64,000 nucleotides of DNA from a virus. The notes under the pieces were generated by a model. It saw only the letters and a program-made list of their open reading frames with translations, searched no databases and had not been told where the DNA came from. Below, in pieces: positions 27,531-35,841 of this stretch. Both the position numbers and the translations under genes were made by a program. The first letter of the stretch is position 1. Each line of letters begins with the position of its first letter. The stretch is taken from IMG/VR virus record IMGVR_UViG_3300026521_000081, positions 17,184-81,183 of that record; one strand, given 5' to 3'.

Positions 27531-28637
27531 TTAGTCTTCCTTTTTGAGTAGTTCAAGTAGTTTTGCTTTCTTATCTTGCATATCAGCCATCTCTTTTAAG
27601 ATAATGCCAATAGTACTAGAAACCTCTTTTAATCCACTAAACAACAGCATAGACTCTTCGCTAGCACTAAGACTAATCGTATCAAAGAGATGTTTATTCT
27701 CACTTGTTAGTTTTTCAAGTTCTTCAACACTAATATCATCTTTGTTTACCAACTTCTTCTCTATCATATCTATGTGCTTGTCTACTTTGTCCATAATATC
27801 TTTGATTGCAGATACAATGTTTTTAGAGTCATCTGTAACATCATTGACGATATCAATAAATGTTAATAGCCCTTTTCTCTTCTCATCTTCACTCATATTA
27901 TCTACTAAGTCTATTCGACAAATCTCAGCTACATCCTGAAACCCAGTCACCAACGTAATCACTCTACCACCATAAACGCCGTAGTTCAATGTGGTATGCT
28001 CATACGCATTGTCTTTTAACCTCACACCTAAGTGTGTAATATAGGTCTCATAATCGTTTCGAGAGAGTTTCTTAAAGAATCTACCAATCTTCTTTGTGAT
28101 AGTCTCATCTGTCACCATACGCACAGTCGCTTCTGTTGCTTTGAACTTTGTCTTACCATGTATGATGACATCTTCGAGTAGAGCAATTGTACTCAATATG
28201 TTTCTCTTGTATCCGCCTGCATTATATCCAAACGTGTCGAACGCATGTCCCATACTCGTACCAAATGCAATCGCATGTTTCACATCTTCTAATGGAAAGT
28301 CAGGTGTAATCTTAGACTTATCCACTTTCTCTTTGCTGTCATCATCAGACTGCCAAAAGAAGATAATCTTCTTCATAAACTTAAAGATAGCACCAAAGAA
28401 GTTTTTCACACCTTCTATAAACCCACTCAAGAATGACTCTTCGTCCATCATCAATAATGTCTTTAACTGCTCTTTACGAACACCTACCTCTCTACTGATA
28501 TAGTCGCCAAGTGCAGAGACCTCTCTCTCTACACGTTTGTCTATAAATGTTTCTTTATCAATACAGATAATATCTTTCGTGGTTTCCATATCATATATCA
28601 ATAAGTTTAACAAGTTCTCACGTTGTTCTATTGTCAT
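27531..28637 (-). CDS. Probable inner-head/ejected virion protein, paralogue B (368 aa)
   Basis: Starts MTIEQRENLLNLLIYDMETT; hydrophobic helix EESFLSGFIEGVKNFFGAIF followed by FKFMKKIIFFWQSDDD, then a long polar helical region. Two bases upstream of paralogue A and 18 bases after the probable portal gene, so the three form one operon. AAAAGGAGTTGAAAG precedes the ATG. Function inferred from the shared architecture with its neighbour and from operon position. Confidence 0.55.
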   Translation of the reverse strand: MTIEQRENLLNLLIYDMETTKDIICIDKETFIDKRVEREVSALGDYISREVGVRKEQLKTLLMMDEESFLSGFIEGVKNFFGAIFKFMKKIIFFWQSDDDSKEKVDKSKITPDFPLEDVKHAIAFGTSMGHAFDTFGYNAGGYKRNILSTIALLEDVIIHGKTKFKATEATVRMVTDETITKKIGRFFKKLSRNDYETYITHLGVRLKDNAYEHTTLNYGVYGGRVITLVTGFQDVAEICRIDLVDNMSEDEKRKGLLTFIDIVNDVTDDSKNIVSAIKDIMDKVDKHIDMIEKKLVNKDDISVEELEKLTSENKHLFDTISLSASEESMLLFSGLKEVSSTIGIILKEMADMQDKKAKLLELLKKED

Positions 28638-28655
28638 CTTTCAACTCCTTTTCAT

Positions 28656-31052
28656 TTAACCCATAAAGTCTTTCATTGGGTCATCTTCGTCTTTGTTATC
28701 GTCTTCTGGTTTTTCATTCGGTACATCGTTCTCTTTCGACGTATCTTTATCTTGTTCTTCTGGCTTGTCTTCCACAACATCACCAGTGTTATCATCACTT
28801 ACAACTTCTTCTGGTTCTGTGTCATCTTCTTCACTGTTAAACTTCTCTAATGCTTTGTTTCCTTTCTTTCGTACTTTCTTCATATCTTTATAGAATGTCT
28901 CCACACCCTCTTCAATCTGTTTACTATATTCAACATACTCTTCTAATAGTGGTATGGTTGTCTTACCGTCTACTGTATTGACAATCTTGAGTGTGTCTTT
29001 ATAATATCCATTTTCATTCAGCCATCTACGTACGGCTGACGATTTCATCATTGCACGGAATGCTTCTATATTATCTCCATTTTCACCAATAATTTCGGTA
29101 GGGAACATATCCTCATTCACCATCTCTTTTAGTATATTATCTAGTGTATCAACCATCGTACTAAACATCTCGCTATTGACGTTCTCTTCAGCTTGGTCTA
29201 CACTAGGTAGTGACACAGTGGACCTATCGAAGATATCTAACATTAACATCTCTACAAGCTCTTCGTCAGTTGTCTCTTTTACAATATCTTTTACTGCATC
29301 GTTCTTTAATAGTGATTTACGCTCATTAACAATTGATGAAGTAATCGCATTTTTGATATTACTGCGTTGTAATCCATCGTTTGATAAGATGACTTGTGAT
29401 ACTTTAGATAGGAAGTCATTGGTTCTCTCTATCTTTCTGATGAGTCTTCTCTTAAAGAGTACGTTTGATGTCTTTACACTCTCTGCATAATCAATATCTT
29501 TACTACCATCTACCATCTCTGGACTAATATGGAGTTTCATATATTGTAACTTTGCTAGTGACTCATCTAGGTCTCTATCAGGTATCTTCTTATCTACATC
29601 CATACGTTGTAGGTCAACAGATACAGCAGGAATGGCATCATGTTCAAACTCTACAATAATACCTGCTGTCTTTAGGTAATCGCTTATATCTTCTACCTTT
29701 AGTAGTCCAGTTGGTACAGTGTCTGCCCTATTGTTATAGATAAAATCGTATGCCTCTTGGATACGAACTTCTAACTCCCTGTCATCGTCGTCTAGTTTGA
29801 CTTTCACCTTTGTAAACTGTACAGCATTCTGAACCATTGCAGAGAGTGTTGTGTAACGAACCATTGCTCTAATCCCACCAATAATGGTCAGGTCTTCCAA
29901 GGGACTCTTTCCTACACCATTTCGTTTATAGTCATATGCTAAGTATGCTACATTTGAAGCATCTAGTACGAGCATCGTGACTTTGTTCTTAGCCATTGTG
30001 TTATTAAACATGACATTGCGAATGAGTTCTAGGTCTTTATCACTGACAAACCCATTGATACCCTCTTTAGACATCATATCGTTTAGCTTCTCTTGAATCG
30101 TTTGTTTTAGTAACTCAGAGGTATGCGGTATAGGTGCTTTCATATTCTCTTTACGTGTGTTATCCGTAGATATTTGTGTCACACGACTCCCCTTTAATGC
30201 ACGCACCATCTCCGGCTCTTCTTGGTCGTTGTCTATCTTCAGTTCTGTCTCTTCTAAAGGGAACCCATGTTCATCAAGTAGCAAGATATATCTCAAATGG
30301 TTCGATGGTTCATTCTTTAACGTAACAGGAATAATAGACTCCATCGGCCACTCTAATACTGTTGGTCTATCGATATGCTCACCAGGTATATTTCCTAATG
30401 ATATAAGGTTACGTATCTTCTCTAACTTCTTTCTAACACCAAAGGCTTCTGTATCTATGTTTAATGTTGGTTTATGCTTCGCTATCTTCTTAATGTTTCT
30501 AGTAATAGTAAAGTCATCTGTGTTAATACTGTATGTATCTCCGTCCTCTTTGTCCATACCTAATGCGTTGTCAAACTTATCACCAATACAGATAAAAGCG
30601 AATGCACCTGGATTATATGCCTTATAGACCCAGTCATATAGTTTCTTATCAACACCATAAAACCCAGTAAAGTCAGCAGATTGAATATCAATAATCTCTC
30701 GTTTCAGCTCATGACTCAAGAGTGTATTGTCCAACTTGTGTATAAAGTTTGTGGTAATCATATCCGTCGGCGATGTGATAGAGGATACTAAAATCTCAAC
30801 CGCTAACTCTAAGTCTGGATTCTCAACAAGGAGTGTATCGATGTTATTACGTTTCATCTTGTTGTATTTATAAACAGAAGAGAGGTCTTTAAAATCGACT
30901 ATCTCTTTGTTACTTGGTTGGTTATTTTGTGTAGCACTTTGTCCCATCTCTTTCACTTCTGCATCACTTATCTTCTTGTATCTAGAGAGTACCTCTTTAC
31001 GTCTGTTGAGTGGCATTACACCACGATTATTTACGCTCTTCTTTTTACGCAT
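28656..31052 (-). CDS. Probable portal protein
   Basis: 798 residues from ATG 31052 (MRKKKSVNNRG), chosen because GGAGGTCAAT, the best ribosome site in the region, is directly upstream; an in-frame ATG 35 codons earlier lacks one. Portal-like features: an early NPDLELAVEILVSSITS segment, a VLEWPMESIIPVTLK wing-type strand, and a middle ILVL-DASNVAYLAYDYKRNG... IIGGIRAMVRYTTLSAM region with a following coiled stem. The last 80 residues are strongly acidic and low complexity (EEDDTEPEEVVSDD). Portal proteins form the dodecamer through which DNA enters and leaves. Identification is by overall pattern; confidence is moderate. Confidence 0.55.
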   Translation of the reverse strand: MRKKKSVNNRGVMPLNRRKEVLSRYKKISDAEVKEMGQSATQNNQPSNKEIVDFKDLSSVYKYNKMKRNNIDTLLVENPDLELAVEILVSSITSPTDMITTNFIHKLDNTLLSHELKREIIDIQSADFTGFYGVDKKLYDWVYKAYNPGAFAFICIGDKFDNALGMDKEDGDTYSINTDDFTITRNIKKIAKHKPTLNIDTEAFGVRKKLEKIRNLISLGNIPGEHIDRPTVLEWPMESIIPVTLKNEPSNHLRYILLLDEHGFPLEETELKIDNDQEEPEMVRALKGSRVTQISTDNTRKENMKAPIPHTSELLKQTIQEKLNDMMSKEGINGFVSDKDLELIRNVMFNNTMAKNKVTMLVLDASNVAYLAYDYKRNGVGKSPLEDLTIIGGIRAMVRYTTLSAMVQNAVQFTKVKVKLDDDDRELEVRIQEAYDFIYNNRADTVPTGLLKVEDISDYLKTAGIIVEFEHDAIPAVSVDLQRMDVDKKIPDRDLDESLAKLQYMKLHISPEMVDGSKDIDYAESVKTSNVLFKRRLIRKIERTNDFLSKVSQVILSNDGLQRSNIKNAITSSIVNERKSLLKNDAVKDIVKETTDEELVEMLMLDIFDRSTVSLPSVDQAEENVNSEMFSTMVDTLDNILKEMVNEDMFPTEIIGENGDNIEAFRAMMKSSAVRRWLNENGYYKDTLKIVNTVDGKTTIPLLEEYVEYSKQIEEGVETFYKDMKKVRKKGNKALEKFNSEEDDTEPEEVVSDDNTGDVVEDKPEEQDKDTSKENDVPNEKPEDDNKDEDDPMKDFMG

Positions 31053-31099
31053 ATTGACCTCCACGTCACTTAGTTGAAATCCCAAAATAGGAGAACTCA

Positions 31100-33055
31100 A
31101 TGAACAGATTGGATAACAACAAATATCTTCTATCGACACTCTCATTGGTAAAGTCAATCATTTGTAAGTCACATACAACAGCTGTCCATATGAATAAGAA
31201 GTTTGCAGAATATGGTGTAGAGTACGATAAGCTCGATAAGTCTACATGGCCATACTACTTGAATATCTGTGGAAAGCCACATAGTGCAAATACAACTATC
31301 ACTATGACATCGATGGACACGAACGAGATATTCGAAGTCACAAGAGATACCTTACTAGAACACCCAAGAACACATGCAAAGTTACTGGAGTTCGGAACAC
31401 TCTTTGATACACTCACATCGATGTATACGGGGCAAGAAGTCTATATACGTGGTCTCATCGCTGATGTCACATACGAAGATTTAGATACCTTTGATGGGGA
31501 TATCTTGCACTACAACAAAGACTTAGTAGAAGAGAATGAAGTAAACTTGATATCTTCACTCTCTTTTGTATCCGGAAGGTTCTTATCTAGGTGGGTAAAC
31601 AGAGAGTACTTACTTACAGATAATCTCTATGCTCCTGCTGTATATGCAACATACGTTTCATTCTTAACAAAACAACTCTTATCGATGCGACTAAAAAATA
31701 TCACAACGAATGAGGTACATACCTACTATCAGGATATGATACTCGCATCAAACTTTAATATCGTAGAGCATAAAGAGGTTTTAAACAAAGCATCAACATT
31801 ATGGCTTGTAAAGAACATCAAGTCACTAGGATATCATATTGGTTCACACGAAACAATGGATAAAGTTATTCGCAAGGTACTATCACCATCTGGATTTACA
31901 GTGGAAGTCATTAATGTGTCAAATAGAGAAGACAAAGATGATACACTCACATTAGAGGATTATATATCTAAAGATGTAGAGAGCACTGAACTATTGACAT
32001 TCCTACCAAGTCTCATCTATGAAGATAATTTAACAGAACAATATCGTTCCGGTACAGTTAGATATAAACAGATACTCGATGAACTCACGCGTGTGCGTGG
32101 AATCTCTGAAAAAACAAAAGTAATGATTATTAGCTTACGTTCATTTGTCTCTGATATAGAGATAACAAACCCAGAGATAATACAGAAAGCTATCTTAAAG
32201 ACACTCTTTCAAGATGAAGCAGAATACTTAATAGATACAACATATGGTAGAATACTCATGACAAACAGAGAGCTCTACTACTCTACGCTCATAGCATTTT
32301 TCAAACTCTATCAGATAGATGGGTATGAGAGTGTCAAGAATGTCTCTATTGATAATATCTTTATTAAGACTGACGTAGATACTTCTACACTCACAACAGA
32401 TGAAGAGAGACAAGAGAAGTTAGATGCTATACATGACGCAATAGATTTAATACTAGATTCAAATGCAAACAATGTAGAGAAACAGATACTCTGTAAGACA
32501 CTCATAAATTATGAATCGAGTAATACAAATAACGAGATACTCACACACGAGATTGAATTGTTAAGAAAGGAGATTGTAGAAGAGATACTCTTAGAAGTGG
32601 ATATGACATTAGGAGAGTACCAAGATACAGATAGACTCTTTGACAATGACACGCGAGATACCCTCGTACAAGTCTATAAACTGTTTGGTATTGAATTCGA
32701 TGCCACGCATAATATCATTACGAAGTTGACAAATGCATCATCACTCTTTAATAAGCTGACATCGTATACTATCACAAGTGTCATAGACTCTAACATTGTG
32801 GATGGAAATTGTGAGATTGAGCCGAATATGACATTAGAAGGAGAGACAATTATTAAGGTCACTGATGTGACATCTTATTGTCAAGGTGCCGTAGCTGACG
32901 TAGAAGCATTCGGTGGAGAGATGTTAGATACGCTCTCTATTGTAGGTACAGATGTATTAGAAGAGGTAGAGACAAGAGTATTAGAACCAGATATATCCGT
33001 AGTGCAAGAGATGGAAGATGACTATTTAAAGGTAGTAAGACCAAGATTAAAGTAA
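31100..33055 (+). CDS. Large virion protein, unknown, 651 aa
   Basis: Starts MNRLDNNKYLLSTLSLVKSI with ATAGGAGAACTCA before the ATG. Soluble, helical, with a C-terminal threonine/valine- and acid-rich beta-like part (EPNMTLEGETIIKVTDVTSY). Divergently transcribed from the probable portal operon, 48 bases away. No motif that I recognise; structural role is inferred from size and place. Confidence 0.65.
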   Translation: MNRLDNNKYLLSTLSLVKSIICKSHTTAVHMNKKFAEYGVEYDKLDKSTWPYYLNICGKPHSANTTITMTSMDTNEIFEVTRDTLLEHPRTHAKLLEFGTLFDTLTSMYTGQEVYIRGLIADVTYEDLDTFDGDILHYNKDLVEENEVNLISSLSFVSGRFLSRWVNREYLLTDNLYAPAVYATYVSFLTKQLLSMRLKNITTNEVHTYYQDMILASNFNIVEHKEVLNKASTLWLVKNIKSLGYHIGSHETMDKVIRKVLSPSGFTVEVINVSNREDKDDTLTLEDYISKDVESTELLTFLPSLIYEDNLTEQYRSGTVRYKQILDELTRVRGISEKTKVMIISLRSFVSDIEITNPEIIQKAILKTLFQDEAEYLIDTTYGRILMTNRELYYSTLIAFFKLYQIDGYESVKNVSIDNIFIKTDVDTSTLTTDEERQEKLDAIHDAIDLILDSNANNVEKQILCKTLINYESSNTNNEILTHEIELLRKEIVEEILLEVDMTLGEYQDTDRLFDNDTRDTLVQVYKLFGIEFDATHNIITKLTNASSLFNKLTSYTITSVIDSNIVDGNCEIEPNMTLEGETIIKVTDVTSYCQGAVADVEAFGGEMLDTLSIVGTDVLEEVETRVLEPDISVVQEMEDDYLKVVRPRLK

Positions 33056-33069
33056 AAAAAATGTAATAA

Positions 33070-33092
33070 ATGCTAACCACAATGGTTAGCAT
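33070..33092. terminator. Bidirectional terminator
   Basis: ATGCTAACC, loop ACAAT, GGTTAGCAT. Plus strand continues ATGTTTTATAAG; minus strand continues into an uninterrupted run of eight Ts, so it can stop both the 31100 gene and the 33186 gene. Confidence 0.7.
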
Positions 33093-33123
33093 ATGTTTTA
33101 TAAGGTTACTCTTTTTACTTTGC

Positions 33124-33163
33124 TGTGCCATATCGAACAATAAGTCGGAGTTAAAATGGCACA
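33124..33163. other. Second inverted repeat in the convergent gap
   Basis: TGTGCCAT (33124-33131) and ATGGCACA (33156-33163) flank 24 bases; plus strand continues CTTTTAAT. It could be a weak terminator for the plus strand or a structured 3' end. Nothing else is seen in 33056-33185. Confidence 0.35.
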
Positions 33164-33185
33164 CTTTTAATATCTGACAACTTGT

Positions 33186-33611
33186 TTATCCCCTTAAAAA
33201 TGACTCGGTCTCAGACCACTCTGACAAGAGTGATACTCTACGCCGTATTTCAAACTCATTATCGATTGGTATAGGGTATGAACTATCAAAGATAGCTAAC
33301 TCAATATCATCATCTTCTTTAAGACTTCTCACTAAGTCTTTCAGGTTCTGGGTATCCCCATCAAATATATACTGTTTCATATCATCTTCTTCGAACTCGC
33401 TTTTGATGCCATCATCGTACCTATTATAGGTGATATATGTTTTACCCCTAACGAGGACTTCTTTTCCAAGAACTATGTCATCGCCATCTATTTTGTATAT
33501 TTTATCTTTATAGATAACAGTATTATGACTTCCTTTATCTATTCTAGCGATAAAACCTCTTAGTTTATCTTGCATTATTATTTTCTTTACTTTCTCACTT
33601 ACGTTTTTCAT
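33186..33611 (-). CDS. Unknown acidic protein, 141 aa, under a pseudoknot leader
   Basis: Not recognised. Starts MKNVSEKVKKIIMQDKLRGF; middle is beta-rich (NTVIYKDKIYKIDGDDIVLG), C-terminus acidic then RRRVSLLSEW. AAAGGATAACAA precedes the ATG. It has its own AT-rich promoter and a type II leader. Coding sequence holds some inverted repeats: CACTCT/AGAGTG (33217-33232) and AAGACTT/AAGTCTT (33321-33340). Confidence 0.7.
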   Translation of the reverse strand: MKNVSEKVKKIIMQDKLRGFIARIDKGSHNTVIYKDKIYKIDGDDIVLGKEVLVRGKTYITYNRYDDGIKSEFEEDDMKQYIFDGDTQNLKDLVRSLKEDDDIELAIFDSSYPIPIDNEFEIRRRVSLLSEWSETESFLRG

Positions 33612-33708
33612 TTGTTATCCTTTATGATAGTTAATTATTATTGTGCATTACCACATCCTGGACTATGGCCAAACCAAATATATGCCAGACTATTATATTG
33701 GTTTTAGT
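33612..33708 (-). promoter_or_regulatory. Type II leader: hairpin plus pseudoknot, copy A
   Basis: On the minus strand: arm AAACCAATATA (33694-33704), loop ATAGTCTGGCA (33683-33693), arm TATATTTGGTTT (33671-33682, one bulge), then CATAGTCCAG (33658-33667) and GTAATG (33646-33651). CTGG of the loop can pair with CCAG downstream. The loop and the two downstream strings are conserved in copies at 35.7 and 46.2 kb while the stem bases differ completely but remain paired, which is covariation-type support for an RNA structure. I cannot match it to a known riboswitch class. Confidence 0.65.
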
Positions 33709-33733
33709 ATTCAATACGCTATAATAATATATA
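33709..33733 (-). promoter_or_regulatory. AT-rich early-type promoter
   Basis: Minus strand TATATATTATTATAGCGTAT then TGAAT, directly after the T-run of the preceding terminator; same motif as at 22791 and 35018. Confidence 0.6.
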
Positions 33734-33774
33734 GGTAAAAAAAAAGGATACACAATAAATAAAAAAAGAATATT

Positions 33775-33798
33775 CTTAGTGGTCTAACGACCACTAAG
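33775..33798 (-). terminator. Hairpin terminator of the MYG1-like gene
   Basis: CTTAGTGGTC, loop TAAC, GACCACTAAG: 10 bp stem two bases past the stop, followed on the minus strand by AATATTCTTTTTTTATT. Confidence 0.75.
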
Positions 33799-33800
33799 TG

Positions 33801-34901
33801 TTAACCATAGATAACTAAATCTATGTAGATTTTCTCTTTTACTGGAATCTTTATTCCTACGACTTCTCCAGGGTACGGGACTAAGTCCTGTTCTTTGTAA
33901 ATACCAAAGAACCCACCCTTGTGAGTGAATATTTGGAATTGAACATTGTGTTCCGAGTCCAATGAGAACTTCCCACCAAACTTACCCTCTTCAAGAGGGA
34001 TTTGCGTTACGCCCCACCCCTCCTGCTTTTTGTCGTAGTTTACGACAAAGTCTGCACGACCAATACAGAACTTTGCTGGAACGAACCTTTCCCCTTTTTG
34101 GATTATGATGAACTTCACCCCATTTACCTCCTTTACAGGAGTCGATGAAGCTAAGTCATCAATCTTCTTTTGGATTTCCTCCCTCTTTTGTTTATTTTGC
34201 TCGGAAACCACCTGAGCTAAACTGTAATCGCCTATGTTCCCCGTCTCGAACATATACTGGTCGGAAATATCCTTTATTGCTTTAACGCTATCCTCTAGAG
34301 ATTTGTTTTCCATATTCTGGAGTAACATTACGGTTGCATTAACCGCAACCTTGAAGTTCTTGTCTTGTGTTTCGCCATAGACATCTTCGGGGTCGTTCAT
34401 ACCCTGAATCAATTTTATTAGAGGGTGGTCAGCCCTCTGCTCAATCCCACAATCGTGTTTGTCGACGATGTCAACAAGCCCCTTAATGTATCTACTTACA
34501 TTAGAGAGAAATGGACCGTCATTCCATGGACATTGCCCAGTTTCACAACTCACAAATAGTGGTCTCGTCAATGCCACTAAAATTAGCCCTGCTGAGGACT
34601 TCCCATAAAGGTCATCCCCCTCTTTGAATTGATGGTGGTCAAAGCGACCACCGAAAATTTTCCCAACTGGGAACGTCTGGGACATATAGTCCCCAGAGTA
34701 TAAAGACACCGAATTGTCTTTATACTCTCCATTGACGTCCACCACGACGTCAAATCCCTCACTAGGGATATCTCTACCCCTAGTGATTTTCACATCCACT
34801 CTAGGAAATGCTAGCTTGATGAGTGCTATTGCTAGCACCTCATCTGCGTGGAACACACCATTGTGTGTCAAAATATTTAGTGTATTTGTTGTGTTAGTCA
34901 T
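33801..34901 (-). CDS. MYG1/UPF0160-like metal-dependent hydrolase, hairpin-saturated gene
   Basis: 366 residues. MYG1 proteins belong to the DHH phosphoesterase superfamily and the eukaryotic member is a 3'-5' RNA exonuclease. Visible: THNGVFHADEVLAIALIK (His13, His18, Asp20), VVVDVNGEY (Asp55), and RFDHHQF with the DHH triad at 88-90; a later KHDCGIEQ region. Length fits the family. The coding sequence is extraordinary: at least 13 perfect inverted repeats, among them AGAGTATAAAGACA/TGTCTTTATACTCT (34695-34728), TTGACGTC/GACGTCAA (34732-34753), TCACTAGGG/CCCTAGTGA (34759-34786), TGCTAGC/GCTAGCA (34809-34837), TTTGTCGTA/TACGACAAA (34029-34049), GGTGGTC/GACCACC (34634-34652). Own promoter, own terminator; AAAGGATATAGT before the ATG. 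Confidence 0.8.
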   Translation of the reverse strand: MTNTTNTLNILTHNGVFHADEVLAIALIKLAFPRVDVKITRGRDIPSEGFDVVVDVNGEYKDNSVSLYSGDYMSQTFPVGKIFGGRFDHHQFKEGDDLYGKSSAGLILVALTRPLFVSCETGQCPWNDGPFLSNVSRYIKGLVDIVDKHDCGIEQRADHPLIKLIQGMNDPEDVYGETQDKNFKVAVNATVMLLQNMENKSLEDSVKAIKDISDQYMFETGNIGDYSLAQVVSEQNKQKREEIQKKIDDLASSTPVKEVNGVKFIIIQKGERFVPAKFCIGRADFVVNYDKKQEGWGVTQIPLEEGKFGGKFSLDSEHNVQFQIFTHKGGFFGIYKEQDLVPYPGEVVGIKIPVKEKIYIDLVIYG

Positions 34902-35017
34902 ACTATATCCTTTATGATATTTTAATTATGTTCCGAATTACCGGAGAGTGGTCTATTACGCATACAATGAGTGCCACACTTCTCATTGCTATCAATACTC
35001 CTAAACGACTAAGAGTA
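34902..35017 (-). promoter_or_regulatory. Structured 5' leader of the MYG1-like gene
   Basis: Contains two stems on the minus strand: TACTCTTA/TAGGAGTA (34996-35017) right at the promoter and CAATGAG/CTCATTG (34965-34988), then GCGTAATAGACCACTCTCC and GGTAATTCGG. The TTAGTC loop and GTAAT strings recall the type II leader but do not fit it cleanly. Confidence 0.4.
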
Positions 35018-35042
35018 ATTCAATACACTACAATAATATATA
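35018..35042 (-). promoter_or_regulatory. AT-rich early-type promoter
   Basis: Minus strand TATATATTATTGTAGTGTAT then TGAAT, abutting the T-run of the terminator at 35074. It is the clearest instance of the repeated motif. Confidence 0.62.
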
Positions 35043-35066
35043 GGTAAAAAAAAGGATACACAACGA

Positions 35067-35099
35067 GTGGTGTGTGACTCACAGAGTCACTTCTACCAC
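35067..35099 (-). terminator. Hairpin terminator of the TraB-like gene
   Basis: GTGACTC, loop ACA, GAGTCAC (35074-35090), with an outer GTGGT/ACCAC pair; it includes the stop codon and is followed on the minus strand by CCTTTTTTTTACC. Confidence 0.7.
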
Positions 35100-35663
35100 A
35101 TCGTATCCCATCATTTCCATCAGACCCAAGATACTCATATCTTTATCATTGTATGGTTCACGTACCACGTGACCACCGCCAACAGCTATGAGTGTCACAT
35201 CATCTGATTCCATAGCTTTGATAATCTTTGCTGTCCAGTAGACATCTCTCATAACCATCTCTTTTGTTTCGTCTGCTGCACCTGCCAACATAATCTTAAT
35301 TCCCTCATAATTATCATCTTTAAAGAGCGATGCGAATATCCTATCTATACCATTTGGTTCTGCTGGTGCAAAGTTTTCCTCGCAAGTTTCAAGTCCTTCA
35401 GAACCTTTCAGCATATACCACATATCCATTGGATAACTATCTGGTAATCTCTTCATATATGTTAAGATAATGTTCTCTTTTGTTCTACCCAAATACTTTG
35501 ATACCTTCTCTGCATAATGGTCTAGAGATACTTCTGTGTAGATTTTGTCAATCCCTACTATTGTCTTCTCTAAGTCATCTACTTCAAATATCCCAGCGAT
35601 ATGAATCGTAGGTACGATTCTGCCAATTAATTTTCCGTCTTTTTTAATGTCAAAATATTTCAT
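35079..35663 (-). CDS. TraB/GumN (TIKI-like) family protein
   Basis: 194 residues from ATG 35663 (AAAGGAATAAAACAA upstream). The family includes metal-dependent peptidase-like TIKI and bacterial GumN proteins with two GxxH-type motifs and a glutamate. Here: IVPTIHIAG with His21 (PTIH in place of GTIH), TEVSLDHY with Glu44, and LIAVGGGHVV with His165, followed by the typical L-x-x-GY ending (LMEMMGYDVVEV). Shorter than bacterial members (about 280). No signal peptide, so it would act in the cytoplasm. It has a type II leader. Role in infection unknown; inactivation of a host peptide or factor is a guess. Confidence 0.65.
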   Translation of the reverse strand: MKYFDIKKDGKLIGRIVPTIHIAGIFEVDDLEKTIVGIDKIYTEVSLDHYAEKVSKYLGRTKENIILTYMKRLPDSYPMDMWYMLKGSEGLETCEENFAPAEPNGIDRIFASLFKDDNYEGIKIMLAGAADETKEMVMRDVYWTAKIIKAMESDDVTLIAVGGGHVVREPYNDKDMSILGLMEMMGYDVVEVTL

Positions 35664-35800
35664 TTGTTTTATTCCTTTAAGAATTGTTTTCTTTATAATT
35701 TGTATCACATTACTGATTACTGGATTATGAACATACGCATACATAGCACCAGACTAAACTATGTATGAACCACTATTACACGTTAATGATATACATACAA
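35664..35800 (-). promoter_or_regulatory. Type II leader, copy B, with upstream promoter region
   Basis: Minus strand: CATACATAG (35759-35767), loop TTTAGTCTGGTG (35747-35758), CTATGTATG (35738-35746), a perfect 9 bp stem, then CATAATCCAG (35720-35729) and GTAATG (35708-35713). Stem bases differ from copies A and C; the loop and downstream strings are the same. A promoter-like TGTATATCATTAACGTGTAA lies just upstream. Confidence 0.65.
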
Positions 35801-35811
35801 AAAATACCAGT

Positions 35812-35841
35812 ATGATACAGTGCCATATGGCACTGTATCAT
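35812..35841 (-). terminator. Perfect palindromic terminator
   Basis: ATGATACAGTGCCAT and its exact complement form a 30-base palindrome that includes the stop codon of the gene at 35838; minus strand continues to TTTTTTG. Confidence 0.75.

Noticed and set aside
33150-33170. Tiny plus-strand frame ATGGCACACTTTTAA after CGGAG
   Set aside because: Only four codons and part of an inverted repeat; no reason to call it a gene.
34902-35017. Fourth copy of the type II pseudoknot leader before the MYG1-like gene
   Set aside because: It has a stem near the promoter with a GTC-containing loop and a GTAAT string, but the CTGG/CCAG pairing is not present, so I list it only as a structured leader.
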